The translations under genes were made by a program, and so were the position numbers. Below, piece after piece: positions 15,001 to 30,000 of a stretch of 64,000 nucleotides of DNA (within the stretch, counting starts at the first letter, position 1; each line of letters starts with the position of its first letter). Under the pieces are notes generated by a model. That model was not told the DNA's origin and did not search any database. It saw nothing but the letters and a program-made list of their open reading frames with translations. The stretch is from Tachypleus tridentatus (lineage: Eukaryota; Arthropoda; Merostomata; Xiphosura; Limulidae): assembly GCF_004210375.1 (NCBI RefSeq), contig NC_134829.1:54366107-54430106 (forward strand), given 5' to 3'.

Positions 15001-18000
15001 AGAAATAGTGTATGTAATTAGAAATAGTGTATATAATTAGAAATAGTGTATATAATTAGAAATAGTGTATATAATTAGAAATAGTGTATATAATTAGAAA
15101 TAGTGTATATAATTAGAAATAGTGTATGTAATTAGAAATAGTGTATATAATTAGAAATAGTGTATATAATTAGAAATAGTGTATGTAATTAGAAATAGTG
15201 TATATAATTAGAAATAGTGTATATAATTAGAAATAGTGTATATAATTAGAAATAGTGTATATAATTAGAAATAGTGTATGTAATTAGAAATAGTGTATAT
15301 AATTAGAAATAGTGTATATAATTAGAAATAGTGTATGTAATTAGAAATAGTGTATATAATTAGAAATAGTGTATATAATTAGAAATAGTGTATATAATTA
15401 GAAATAGTGTATATAATTAGAAATAGTGTATGTAATTAGAAATAGTGTATATAATTAGAAATAGTGTATATAATTAGAAATAGTGTATATAATTAGAAAT
15501 AGTGTATATAATTAGAAATAGTGTATATAATTAGAAATAGTGTATATAATTAGAAATAGTGTATATAATTAGAAATAGTGTATATAATTAGAAATAGTGT
15601 ATATAATTAGAAATAGTGTATATAATTAGAAATAGTGTATATAATTAGAAATAGTGTATAGTGTAATTAGAAATAGTGTATATAATTAGAAATAGTGTAT
15701 ATAATTAGAAATAGTATATATAATTTGAAATAGTGTGTATAATTAAAATAGTGTATATAATTAGAAATAGTGTATGTAATTAGAAATAGTGTATGTAATT
15801 AGAAATAGTGTATGTAATTAGAAATAGTGTATATAATTAGAAATAGTGTATATAATTAGAAATAGTGTATATAATTAGAAATAGTGTATATAATTAGAAA
15901 TAGTGTATGTAATTAGAAATAGTGTATATAATTAGAAATAGTGTATATAATTAGAAATAGTGTATGTAATTAGAAATAGTGTATATAATTAGAAATAGTG
16001 TATATAATTAGAAATAGTGTATATAATTAGAAATAGTGTATGTAATTAGAAATAGTGTATATAATTAGAAATAGTGTATATAATTAGAAATAGTGTATAT
16101 AATTAGAAACAGTGTATGTAATTAGAAATAGTGTATATAATTAGAAATAGTGTATGTAATTAGAAATAGTGTATATAATTAGAAATAGTGTATATAATTA
16201 GAAATAGTGTATATAATTAATAATAGCCTATATAATTACAATCAGTGTATATAATTAGAAATAGTGTATATAATTAGAAATAGTGTATATAATTAGAAAT
16301 AGTGTATATAATTAGAAATAGTGTATATAATTAGAAATAGTGTATATAATTAGAAAAGTGTATAGTGTATATAATTAGAAATAGTGTATATAATTAGAAA
16401 TAGTGTATATAATTAGAAATAGTGTATATAATTAGAAATAGTGTATATAATTAGAAATAGTGTATGTAATTAGAAATAGTGTATATAATTAGAAATAGTG
16501 TATATAATTAGAAATAGTGTATATAATTAGAAATAGTGTATATAATTAGAAATAGTGTATATAATTAGAAATAGTGTATATAATTAGAAATAGTGTATAT
16601 AATTAGAAATAGTGTATGTAATTAGAAATAGTGTATATAAGTAGAAATAGTGTATACAACTAGAAATAATGTATGTAATTAGAAATAGTGTATATAATTA
16701 GAAATAGTGTATATAATTAGAAATAGTGTATATAATTAGAAATAGTGTATATAATTAGAAATAGTGTATATAATTAGAAATAGTGTATGTAATTAGAAAT
16801 AGTGTATATATAATTAGAAATAGTGTATATAATTAGAAATAGTGTATATAATTAGAAATAGTGTATATAATTAGAAATAGTGTATATAATTAGAAATAGT
16901 GTATATAATTAGAAATAGTGTATATAATTAGAAATAGTGTATATAATTAGAAATAGTGTATATAATTAGAAATAGTGTATATAATTAGAAATAGTGTATA
17001 TAATTAGAAATAGTGTATATAATTAGAAATAGTGTATATAATTAGAAATAGTGTATATAATTAGAAATAGTGTATATAATTAGAAATAGTGTATATAATT
17101 AGAAATAGTGTATATAATTAGAAATAGTGTATATAATTAGAAATAGTGTATATAATTAGAAATAGTGTATGTAATTAGAAATAGTGTATATAATTAGAAA
17201 TAGTGTATATAATTAGAAATAGTGTATATAATTAGAAATAGTGTATATAATTAGAAATAGTGTATGTAATTAGAAATAGTGTATATAATTAGAAATAGTG
17301 TATATAATTAGAAATAGTGTATATAATTAGAAATAGTGTATGTAATTAGAAATAGTGTATATAATTAGAAATAGTGTATATAATTAGAAATAGTGTATAT
17401 AATTAGAAATAGTGTATATAATTAGAAATAGTGTATATAATTAGAAATAGTGTATATAATTAGAAATAGTGTATATAATTAGAAATAGTGTATATAATTA
17501 GAAATAGTGTATATAATTAGAAATAGTGTATATAATTAGAAATAGTGTATATAATTAGAAATAGTGTATATAATTAGAAATAGTGTATATAATTAGAAAT
17601 AGTGTATATAATTAGAAATAGTGTATATAATTAGAAATAGTGTATGTAATTAGAAATAGTGTATATAATTAGAAATAGTGTATATAATTAGAAATAGTGT
17701 ATGTAATTAGAAATAGTGTATATAATTAGAAATAGTGTATATAATTAGAAATAGTGTATATAATTAGAAATAGTGTATATAATTAGAAATAGTGTATATA
17801 ATTAGAAATAGTGTATGTAATTAGAAATAGTGTATATAATTAGAAATAGTGTATATAATTAGAAATAGTGTATATAATTAGAAATAGTGTATATAATTAG
17901 AAATAGTGTATATAATTAGAAATAGTGTATATAATTAGAAATAGTGTATGTAATTAGAAATAGTGTATGTAATTAGAAATAGTGTATATAATTAGAAATA

Positions 18001-21000
18001 GTGTATATAATTAGAAATAGTGTATATAATTAGAAATAGTGTATATAATTAGAAATAGTGTATATAATTAGAAATAGTGTATATAATTAGAAATAGTGTA
18101 TATAATTAGAAATAGTGTATATAATTAGAAATAGTGTATATAATTAGAAATAGTGTATGTAATTAGAAATAGTGTATATAATTAGAAATAGTGTATATAA
18201 TTAGAAATAGTGTATATAATTAGAAATAGTGTATATAATTAGAAATAGTGTATGTAATTAGAAATAGTGTATATAATTAGAAATAGTGTATGTAATTAGA
18301 AATAGTGTATATAATTAGAAATAGTGTATATAATTAGAAATAGTGTATGTAATTAGAAATAGTGTATATAATTAGAAATAGTGTATGTAATTAGAAATAG
18401 TGTATATAATTAGAAATAGTGTATATAATTAGAAATAGTGTATATATAATTAGAAATAGTGTATATAATTAGAAATAGTGTATGTAATTAGAAATAGTGT
18501 ATATAATTAGAAATAGTGTATATAATTAGAAATAGTGTATATAATTAGAAATAGTGTATATAATTAGAAATAGTGTATGTAATTAGAAATAGTGTATGTA
18601 ATTAGAAATAGTGTATATAATTAGAAATAGTGTATGTAATTAGAAATAGTGTATGTAATTAGAAATAGTGTATATAATTAGAAATAGTGTATGTAATTAG
18701 AAATAGTGTATGTAATTAGAAATAGTGTATATAATTAGAAATAGTGTATGTAATTAGAAATAGTGTATATAATTAGAAATAGTGTATATAATTAGAAATA
18801 GTGTATGTAATTAGAAATAGTGTATATAATTAGAAATAGTGTATATAATTAGAAATAGTGTATATAATTAGAAATAGTGTATATAATTAGAAATAGTGTA
18901 TATAATTAGAAATAGTGTATGTAATTAGAAATAGTGTATATAATTAGAAATAGTGTATATAATTAGAAATAGTGTATATAATTAGAAATAGTGTATGTAA
19001 TTAGAAATAGTGTATATAATTAGAAATAGTGTATATAATTAGAAATAGTGTATGTAATTAGAAATAGTGTATATAATTAGAAATAGTGTATATAATTAGA
19101 AATAGTGTATATAATTAGAAATAGTGTATATAATTAGAAATAGTGTATATAATTAGAAATAGTGTATGTAATTAGAAATAGTGTATGTAATTAGAAATAG
19201 TGTATGTAATTAGAAATAGTGTATATAATTAGAAATAGTGTATATAATTAGAAATAGTGTATATAATTAGAAATAGTGTATGTAATTAGAAATAGTGTAT
19301 ATAATTAGAAATAGTGTATGTAATTAGAAATAGTGTATGTAATTAGAAATAGTGTATATAATTAGAAATAGTGTATATAATTAGAAATAGTGTATATAAT
19401 TAGAAATAGTGTATATAATTAGAAATAGTGTATATAATTAGAAATAGTGTATATAATTAGAAATAGTGTATATAATTAGAAATAGTGTATATAATTAGAA
19501 ATAGTGTATATAATTAGAAATAGTGTATATAATTAGAAATAGTGTATGTAATTAGAAATAGTGTATATAATTAGAAATAGTGTATATAATTAGAAATAGT
19601 GTATATAATTAGAAATAGTGTATGTAATTAGAAATAGTGTATATAATTAGAAATAGTGTATGTAATTAGAAATAGTGTATATAATTAGAAATAGTGTATA
19701 TAATTAGAAATAGTGTATGTAATTAGAAATAGTGTATGTAATTAGAAATAGTGTATATAATTAGAAATAGTGTATATAATTAGAAATAGTGTATGTAATT
19801 AGAAATAGTGTATATAATTAGAAATAGTGTATGTAATTAGAAATAGTGTATATAATTAGAAATAGTGTATGTAATTAGAAATAGTGTATGTAATTAGAAA
19901 TAGTGTATATAATTAGAAATAGTGTATATAATTAGAAATAGAAATAGTGTATATAATTAGAAATAGTGTATATAATTAGAAATAGTGTATATAATTAGAA
20001 ATAGTGTATATAATTAGAAATAGTGTATATAATTAGAAATAGTGTATATAATTAGAAATAGTGTATATAATTAGAAATAGTGTATATAATTAGAAATAGT
20101 GTATGTAATTAGAAATAGTGTATATAATTAGAAATAGTGTATATAATTAGAAATAGTGTATGTAATTAGAAATAGTGTATATAATTAGAAATAGTGTATG
20201 TAATTAGAAATAGTGTATATAATTAGAAATAGTGTATATAATTAGAAATAGTGTATGTAATTAGAAATAGTGTATATAATTAGAAATAGTGTATGTAATT
20301 AGAAATAGTGTATATAATTAGAAATAGTGTATATAATTAGAAATAGTGTATGTAATTAGAAATAGTGTATATAATTAGAAATAGTGTATATAATTAGAAA
20401 TAGTGTATATAATTAGAAATAGTGTATGTAATTAGAAATAGTGTATATAATTAGAAATAGTGTATATAATTAGAAATAGTGTATATAATTAGAAATAGTG
20501 TATGTAATTAGAAATAGTGTATATAATTAGAAATAGTGTATGTAATTAGAAATAGTGTATATAATTAGAAATAGTGTATATAATTAGAAATAGTGTATGT
20601 AATTAGAAATAGTGTATATAATTAGAAATAGTGTATATAATTAGAAATAATGTATATAATTAGAAATAGTGTATATAATTAGAAATAGTGTATGTAATTA
20701 GAAATAGTGTATGTAATTAGAAATAGTGTATATAATTAGAAATAGTGTATATAATTAGAAATAGTGTATGTAATTAGAAATAGTGTATGTAATTAGAAAT
20801 AGTGTATATAATTAGAAATAGTGTATGTAATTAGAAATAGTGTATATAATTAGAAATAGTGTATGTAATTAGAAATAGTGTATGTAATTAGAAATAGTGT
20901 ATATAATTAGAAATAGTGTATGTAATTAGAAATAGTGTATATAATTAGAAATAGTGTATATAATTAGAAATAGTGTATATAATTAGAAATAGTGTATATA

Positions 21001-24000
21001 ATTAGAAATAGTGTATGTAATTAGAAATAGTGTATATAATTAGAAATAGTGTATATAATTAGAAATAGTGTATGTAATTAGAAATAGTGTATATAATTAG
21101 AAATAGTGTATATAATTAGAAATAGTGTATATAATTAGAAATAGTGTATATAATTAGAAATAGTGTATGTAATTAGAAATAGTGTATAGAAATAATTAGA
21201 AATAGTGTATATAATTAGAAATAGTGTATATAATTAGAAATAGTGTATATAATTAGAAATAGTGTATATAATTAGAAATAGTGTATATAATTAGAAATAG
21301 TGTATATAATTAGAAATAGTGTATATAATTAGAAATAGTGTATATAATTAGAAATAGTGTATATAATTAGAAATAGTGTATGTAATTAGAAATAGTGTAT
21401 ATAATTAGAAATAGTGTATATAATTAGAAATAGTGTATGTAATTAGAAATAGTGTATATAATTAGAAATAGTGTATATAATTAGAAATAGTGTATGTAAT
21501 TAGAAATAGTGTATGTAATTAGAAATAGTGTATATAATTAGAAATAGTGTATATAATTAGAAATAGTGTATATAATTAGAAATAGTGTATATAATTAGAA
21601 ATAGTGTATATAATTAGAAATAGTGTATATAATTAGAAATAGTGTATATAATTAGAAATAGTGTATGTAATTAGAAATAGTGTATATAATTAGAAATAGT
21701 GTATATAATTAGAAATAGTGTATATAATTAGAAATAGTGTATATAATTAGAAATAGTGTATGTAATTAGAAATAGTGTATATAATTAGAAATAGTGTATG
21801 TAATTAGAAATAGTGTATGTAATTAGAAATAGTGTATATAATTAGAAATAGTGTATATAATTAGAAATAGTGTATATAATTAGAAATAGTGTATGTAATT
21901 AGAAATAGTGTATATAATTAGAAATAGTGTATATAATTAGAAATAGTGTATATAATTAGAAATAGTGTATATAATTAGAAATAGTGTATATAATTAGAAA
22001 TAGTGTATGTAATTAGAAATAGTGTATATAATTAGAAATAGTGTATATAATTAGAAATAGTGTATGTAATTAGAAATAGTGTATATAATTAGAAATAGTG
22101 TATATAATTAGAAATAGTGTATGTAATTAGAAATAGTGTATATAATTAGAAATAGTGTATATAATTAGAAATAGTGTATATAATTAGAAATAGTGTATAT
22201 AATTAGAAATAGTGTATATAATTAGAAATAGTGTATGTAATTAGAAATAGTGTATGTAATTAGAAATAGTGTATATAATTAGAAATAGTGTATGTAATTA
22301 GAAATAGTGTATGTAATTAGAAATAGTGTATATAATTAGAAATAGTGTATATAATTAGAAATAGTGTATATAATTAGAAATAGTGTATATAATTAGAAAT
22401 AGTGTATGTAATTAGAAATAGTGTATGTAATTAGAAATAGTGTATATAATTAGAAATAGTGTATGTAATTAGAAATAGTGTATATAATTAGAAATAGTGT
22501 ATATAATTAGAAATAGTGTATGTAATTAGAAATAGTGTATATAATTAGAAATAGTGTATGTAATTAGAAATAGTGTATGTAATTAGAAATAGTGTATATA
22601 ATTAGAAATAGTGTATATAATTAGAAATAGTGTATGTAATTAGAAATAGTGTATATAATTAGAAATAGTGTATATAATTAGAAATAGTGTATATAATTAG
22701 AAATAGTGTATATAATTAGAAATAGTGTATATAATTAGAAATAGTGTATGTAATTAGAAATAGTGTATATAATTAGAAATAGTGTATATAATTAGAAATA
22801 GTGTATGTAATTAGAAATAGTGTATAATTAAATAGAAATATGTGTATAGTAATTAGAAATAGTGTATATAATTAGAAATAGTGTATATAATTAGAAATAG
22901 TGTATGTAATTAGAAATAGTGTATATAATTAGAAATAGTGTATATAATTAGAAATAGTGTATATAATTAGAAATAGTGTATATAATTAGAAATAGTGTAT
23001 ATAATTAGAAATAGTGTATGTAATTAGAAATAGTGTATATAATTAGAAATAGTGTATATAATTAGAAATAGTGTATATAATTAGAAATAGTGTATATAAT
23101 TAGAAATAGTGTATATAATTAGAAATAGTCTATATAATTAGAAATAGTGTATATAATTAGAAATAGTGTATATAATTAGAAATAGTGTATATAATTAGAA
23201 ATAGTGTATGTAATTAGAAATAGTGTATATAATTAGAAATAGTGTATATAATTAGAAATAGTGTATGTAATTAGAAATAGTGTATGTAATTAGAAATAGT
23301 GTATATAATTAGAAATAGTGTATGTAATTAGAAATAGTGTATATAATTAGAAATAGTGTATATAATTAGAAATAGTGTATATAATTAGAAATAGTGTATA
23401 TAATTAGAAATAGTGTATGTAATTAGAAATAGTGTATATAATTAGAAATAGTGTATATAATTAGAAATAGTGTATGTAATTAGAAATAGTGTATATAATT
23501 AGAAATAGTGTATGTAATTAGAAATAGTGTATATAATTAGAAATAGTGTATATAATTAGAAATAGTGTATATAATTAGAAATAGTGTATGTAATTAGAAA
23601 TAGTGTATATAATTAGAAATAGTGTATGTAATTAGAAATAGTGTATATAATTAGAAATAGTGTATATAATTAGAAATAGTGTATATAATTAGAAATAGTG
23701 TATATAATTAGAAATAGTGTATGTAATTAGAAATAGTGTATATAATTAGAAATAGTGTATATAATTAGAAATAGTGTATGTAATTAGAAATAGTGTATAT
23801 AATTAGAAATAGTGTATATAATTAGAAATAGTGTATGTAATTAGAAATAGTGTATGTAATTAGAAATAGTGTATGTAATTAGAAATAGTGTATATAATTA
23901 GAAATAGTGTATGTAATTAGAAATAGTGTATGTAATTAGAAATAGTGTATATAATTAGAAATAGTGTATATAATTAGAAATAGTGTATATAATTAGAAAT

Positions 24001-27000
24001 AGTGTATATAATTAGAAATAGTGTATATAATTAGAAATAGTGTATGTAATTAGAAATAGTGTATGTAATTAGAAATAGTGTATATAATTAGAAATAGTGT
24101 ATGTAATTAGAAATAGTGTATATAATTAGAAATAGTGTATATAATTAGAAATAGTGTATGTAATTAGAAATAGTGTATATAATTAGAAATAGTGTATGTA
24201 ATTAGAAATAGTGTATATAATTAGAAATAGTGTATATAATTAGAAATAGTGTATATAATTAGAAATAGTGTATGTAATTAGAAATAGTGTATATAATTAG
24301 AAATAGTGTATGTAATTAGAAATAGTGTATATAATTAGAAATAGTGTATATAATTAGAAATAGTGTATATAATTAGAAATAGTGTATGTAATTAGAAATA
24401 GTGTATGTAATTAGAAATAGTGTATATAATTAGAAATAGTGTATATAATTAGAAATAGTGTATGTAATTAGAAATAGTGTATATAATTAGAAATAGTGTA
24501 TATAATTAGAAATAGTGTATGTAATTAGAAATAGTGTATATAATTAGAAATAGTGTATGTAATTAGAAATAGTGTATATAATTAGAAATAGTGTATGTAA
24601 TTAGAAATAGTGTATATAATTAGAAATAGTGTATAAAATTAGAAATAGTGTATATAATTAGAAATAGTGTATATAATTAGAAATAGTGTATATAATTAGA
24701 AATAGTGTATATAATTAGAAATACTGTATGTAATTAGAAATAGTGTATATAATTAAAAATAGTGTATATAATTAGAAATAGTGTATATAATTAGAAATAG
24801 TGTATATAATTAGAAATAGTGTATATAATTAGAAATAGTGTATATAATTAGAAATAGTGTATATAATTAGAAATAGTGTTTGTAATTAGAAATAGTGTAT
24901 ATAATTAGAAATAGTGTATGTAATTAGAAATAGTGTATATAATTAGAAATAGTGTATATAAATTAGAAATAGTGTATATAATTAGAAATAGTGTATATAA
25001 TTAGAAATAGTGTATGTAATTAGAAATAGTGTATATAATTAGAAATAGTGTATATAATTAGAAATAGTGTATGTAATTAGAAATAGTGTATATAATTAGA
25101 AATAGTGTATATAATTAGAAATAGTGTATATAATTAGAAATAGTGTATATAATTAGAAATAGTGTATATAATTAGAAATAGTGTATGTAATTAGAAATAG
25201 TGTATGTAATTAGAAATAGTGTATGTAATTAGAAATAGTGTATATAATTAGAAATAGTGTATGTAATTAGAAATAGTGTATATAATTAGAAATAGTGTAT
25301 ATAATTAGAAATAGTGTATGTAATTAGAAATAGTGTATATAATTAGAAATAGTGTATATAATTAGAAATAGTGTATATAATTAGAAATAGTGTATATAAT
25401 TAGAAATAGTGTATGTAATTAGAAATAGTGTATGTAATTAGAAATAGTGTATATAATTAGAAATAGTGTATGTAATTAGAAATAGTGTATATAATTAGAA
25501 ATAGTGTATATAATTAGAAATAGTGTATATAATTAGAAATAGTGTATATTAATTAGAAATAGTGTATATAATTAGAAATAGTGTATATAATTAGAAATAG
25601 TGTATATAATTAGAAATAGTGTATATAATTAGAAATAGTGTATGTAATTAAAATCAGTGTATATAATTAGAAATAGTGTATGTAATTAGAATTAGTGTAT
25701 ATAATTAGAAATAGTGTATGTAATTAGAAATAGTGTATATAATTAGAAATAGTAATATATAATTATTAAATATTGTATATAATTAGAAATAGTGTATATA
25801 ATTAGAAATAGTGTATATATAATTAGAAATAGTGTATATAATTAGAAATAAGTGTATGTAATTAGAAATAGTGTATATAATTAGAAATAGTGTATGTAAT
25901 TAGAAATAGTGTATAATTAGAAATAGTGTATGTAATTAGAAATAGTGTATATAATTAGAAATAGTGTATATAATTAGAAATAGTGTATGTAATTAGAAAT
26001 AGTGTATGTAATTAGAAATAGTGTATATAATTAGAAATAGTTGTATGTAATTAGAAATAGTGTATATAATTAGAAATAGTGTATATAATTAGAAATAGTT
26101 GTATGTAATTAGAAATAGTGTATATAATTAGAAATAGTGTGTATGTAATTAGAAATAGTGTATATAATTAGAAATAGTGTATATAATTAGAAATAGTGTA
26201 TGTAATTAGAAATAGTGTATATAATTAGAAATAGTGTATATAATTAGAAATAGTGTATATAATTAGAAATAGTGTATGTAATTAGAAATAGTGTATATAA
26301 TTAGAAATAGTGTATATAATTAGAAATAGTGTATATAATTAGAAATAGTGTATGTAATTAGAAATAGTGTATGTAATTAGAAATAGTGTATATAATTAGA
26401 AATAGTGTATGTAATTAAAAATAGTGTATATAATTAGAAATAGTGTATGTAATTAGAAATAGTGTATATAATTAGAAATAGTGTATGTAATTAGAAATAG
26501 TGTATATAATTAGAAATAGTGTATGTAATTAGAAATAGTGTATATAATTAGAAATAGTGTATGTAATTAGAAATAGTTATTATGTAATTAGAAATAGTGT
26601 ATATAATTAGAAATAGTGTATATAATTAGAAATAGTGTATGTAATTAGAAATAGTGTATATAATTAGAAATAGTGTATATAATTAGAAATAGTGTATAAA
26701 TTAAAAATAGTGTATATAATTAGAAACATTGTATGTAATTGAAATAGTGTATATAATTAGAAATAGTGTATGTAATTAGAAATAGTGTATATAATTAGAA
26801 ATAGTGTATATAATTAGAAATAGTGTATATAATTAGAAATAGTGTATGTAATTAGAAATAGTGTATATAATTAGAAATAGTGTATGTAATTAGAAATAAT
26901 GTATGTAATTAGAAATAGTGTATATAATTAGAAATAGTGTATATAATTAGAAATAGTGTATGTAATTAGAAATAGTGTATATAATTAGAAATAGTGTATA

Positions 27001-30000
27001 TAATTAGAAATAGTGTATATATAATTAGAAATAGTGTATGTAATTAGAAATAGTGCATATATAATTAGAAATAGTGTATATAATTAGAAATAGTGTATAT
27101 AATTAGAAATAGTGTATGTAATTAGAAATAGTGTATGTAATTAGAAATAGTGTATATAATTAGAAATAGTGTATATAATTAGAAATAGTGTATATAATTA
27201 GAAATAGTGTATATAATTAGAAATAGTGTATAGTAATTAGAAATAGTGTATATAATTAGAAATAGTGTATGTAATTAGAAATAGTGTACATAATTAGAAA
27301 TAGTGTATATAATTAGAAATAGTGTATATAATTAGAAATAGTGTATGTAATTAGAAATAGTGTATGTAATTAGAAATAGTGTATGTAATTAGAAATAGTG
27401 TATATAATTAGAAATAGTGTATATAATTAGAAATAATTGTATGTAATTAGAAATAGTGTATATAATTAGAAATAGTGTATATAATTAGAAATAGTGTATA
27501 TAATTAGAAATAGTGTATATAATTAGAAATAGTGTATGTAATTAGAAATAGTGTATATAATTAGAAATAGTGTATGTAATTAGAAATAGTGTATGTAATT
27601 AGAAATAGTGTATGTAATTAGAAATAGTGTATATAATTAGAAATAGTGTATATAATTAGAAATAGTGTATGCGTAATTAGAAATAGTGTATATAATTAGA
27701 AATAGTGTATGTAATTAGAAATAGTGTATATAATTAGAAATAGTGTATGTAATTAGAAATAGTGTATATAATTAGAAATAGTGTATATAATTAGAAATAG
27801 TGTATGTAATTAGAAATAGTGTATGTAATTAGAAATAGTGTATATAATTAGAAATAGTGTATATAATTAGAAATAGTGTATATAATTAGAAATAGTGTAT
27901 ATAATTAGAAATAGTGTATATAATTAGAAAGAGTGTATGTAATTAGAAATACTGTATATAATTAGAAATAAAGTATATAATTAGAAATTGTGTATGTAAT
28001 TAGAAATAGTGTACATAATTAGAAATATTGTATGTAAGTAGAATTAGTGTATATAATTAGAAATAGTGTATGTAATTAGAAATAGTGTATATAATTAGAA
28101 ATAGTTGTATATAATTAATTAAATAGTGTATAATAATTAGAAATAGTGTAGGTAATTAGAAATAGTGTACATAATTAGAAATAGTGTATATAATTACAAA
28201 CAGTGTATGTAATTAGAAATATTGTATATAATTAGAAATAGTGTATGTAATTAGAAATAGTGTATATAATTAGAAATAGTGTATATAATTAGAAATAGTG
28301 TATATAATTAGAAATAGTTTATGTAATTAGAAATAGTGTATATAATTAGAAATAGTGTATATAAATTAGAAATAGTGTATATAATTAGAAATAGTGTATA
28401 TAATTAGAAATAGTGTATATAATTAGAAATAGTGTATATAATTAGAAATAGTGTATGTAATTAGAAATAGTGTATGTAATTAGAAATAGTGTATATAATT
28501 AGAAATAGTGTATATAATTAGAAATAGTGTATGTAATTAGAAATAGTGTATGTAATTAGAAATAGTGCATATAATTAGAAATAGTGTATGTAATTAGAAA
28601 TAGTGTATATAATTAGAAATAGTGTATGTAATTAGAAATAGTGTATATAATTAGAAAAAGTGTATATAATTAGAAATAGTGTATATAATTAGAAATAGTG
28701 TATATAATTAGAAATAGTGTATGTAATTAGAAATAGTGTATATAATTGAAATAGTGTATATAATTAGAAATAGTGTATATAATTAGAAATAGTGTATATA
28801 ATTAGAAATAGTGTATGTAATTAGAAATAGTGTATATAATTAGAAATAGTGTATATAATTAGAAATAGTGTATGTAATTAGAAATAGTGTATATAATTAG
28901 AAATAGTGTATATAATTAGAAATAGTGTATGTAATTAGAAATGGTGTATATAATTAGAAATAGTGTATGTAATTAGAAATAATGTATTGTGATTAGAAAT
29001 AGTGTAGGTAATTAATAGAAAAAGTGTATATAATTAGAAATAGTGTATGTAATTAGAAATAGTGTATGTAATTATAAATAGTGTATGTAATTAGAAATAG
29101 TGTGTATAATTAGAAATAGTGTATATAATTAGAAATAGTGTATATAATTAGAAATAGTGTGTATAATTAGAAATAGTGTATGTAGGTAAAGAAATAGTGT
29201 AGGTAATTAGAAATAGTGTATGTAATTAGAAATAGTGTATATAATTAGAAATAGTGTATGTAATTAGAAATAATGTATGTAATTAGAAATAGTGTATGTA
29301 ATTAAAAATAGTGTATATAAATAGAGAAATAGTGTATGTAATTAGAAATGAATTGTATATAATTAGAGAAATAGTGTATGTAATTAAAAAGAATTATTAT
29401 ATAATTAGAAATAGTGTATGTAATTAGAAATAGTGTAGGTAATTAGAAATAGTGTATATAATTAGAAATAGTGTATGTAATTAGAAATAGTGTATGTAAT
29501 TAGATGGTAGGTAATTAGAAAAAATGTATAGTAATTAGGAATAGTGTATATGTAATTAAAAACTTGTATGTATAATTAGAAATTAGCGTATATAATTAGA
29601 AATAGTGTAGGTAATTAGAAATAGTGTATATAATTAGAAATAGTGTATGTAATTAGAAATAGTGTATATAATTAGAAATAGTGTATGTAATTAGAAATAG
29701 TGTATATAATTAGAAATAGTGTATATAATTAGAAATAGTGTATGTAATTAGAGAAATAGTTGTATGTATTTAGAAATAGTGTACATAATTAGAAATAGTG
29801 TATGTAATTAGAAATAGTGTATGTAATTTAGAAATAGTGTATATAATTAGAGAAATAGTGTATGTAATTAGAAATGAATTGTATATGATTAGAAATGCTA
29901 TATGTAATTAGAAATAGTGTATGTAATTGAAAAATTAGTGGTATATGATTAGAAATAATGTATGTAATTAGAAATCAGTGTATGTAATTAGAAATAGTGT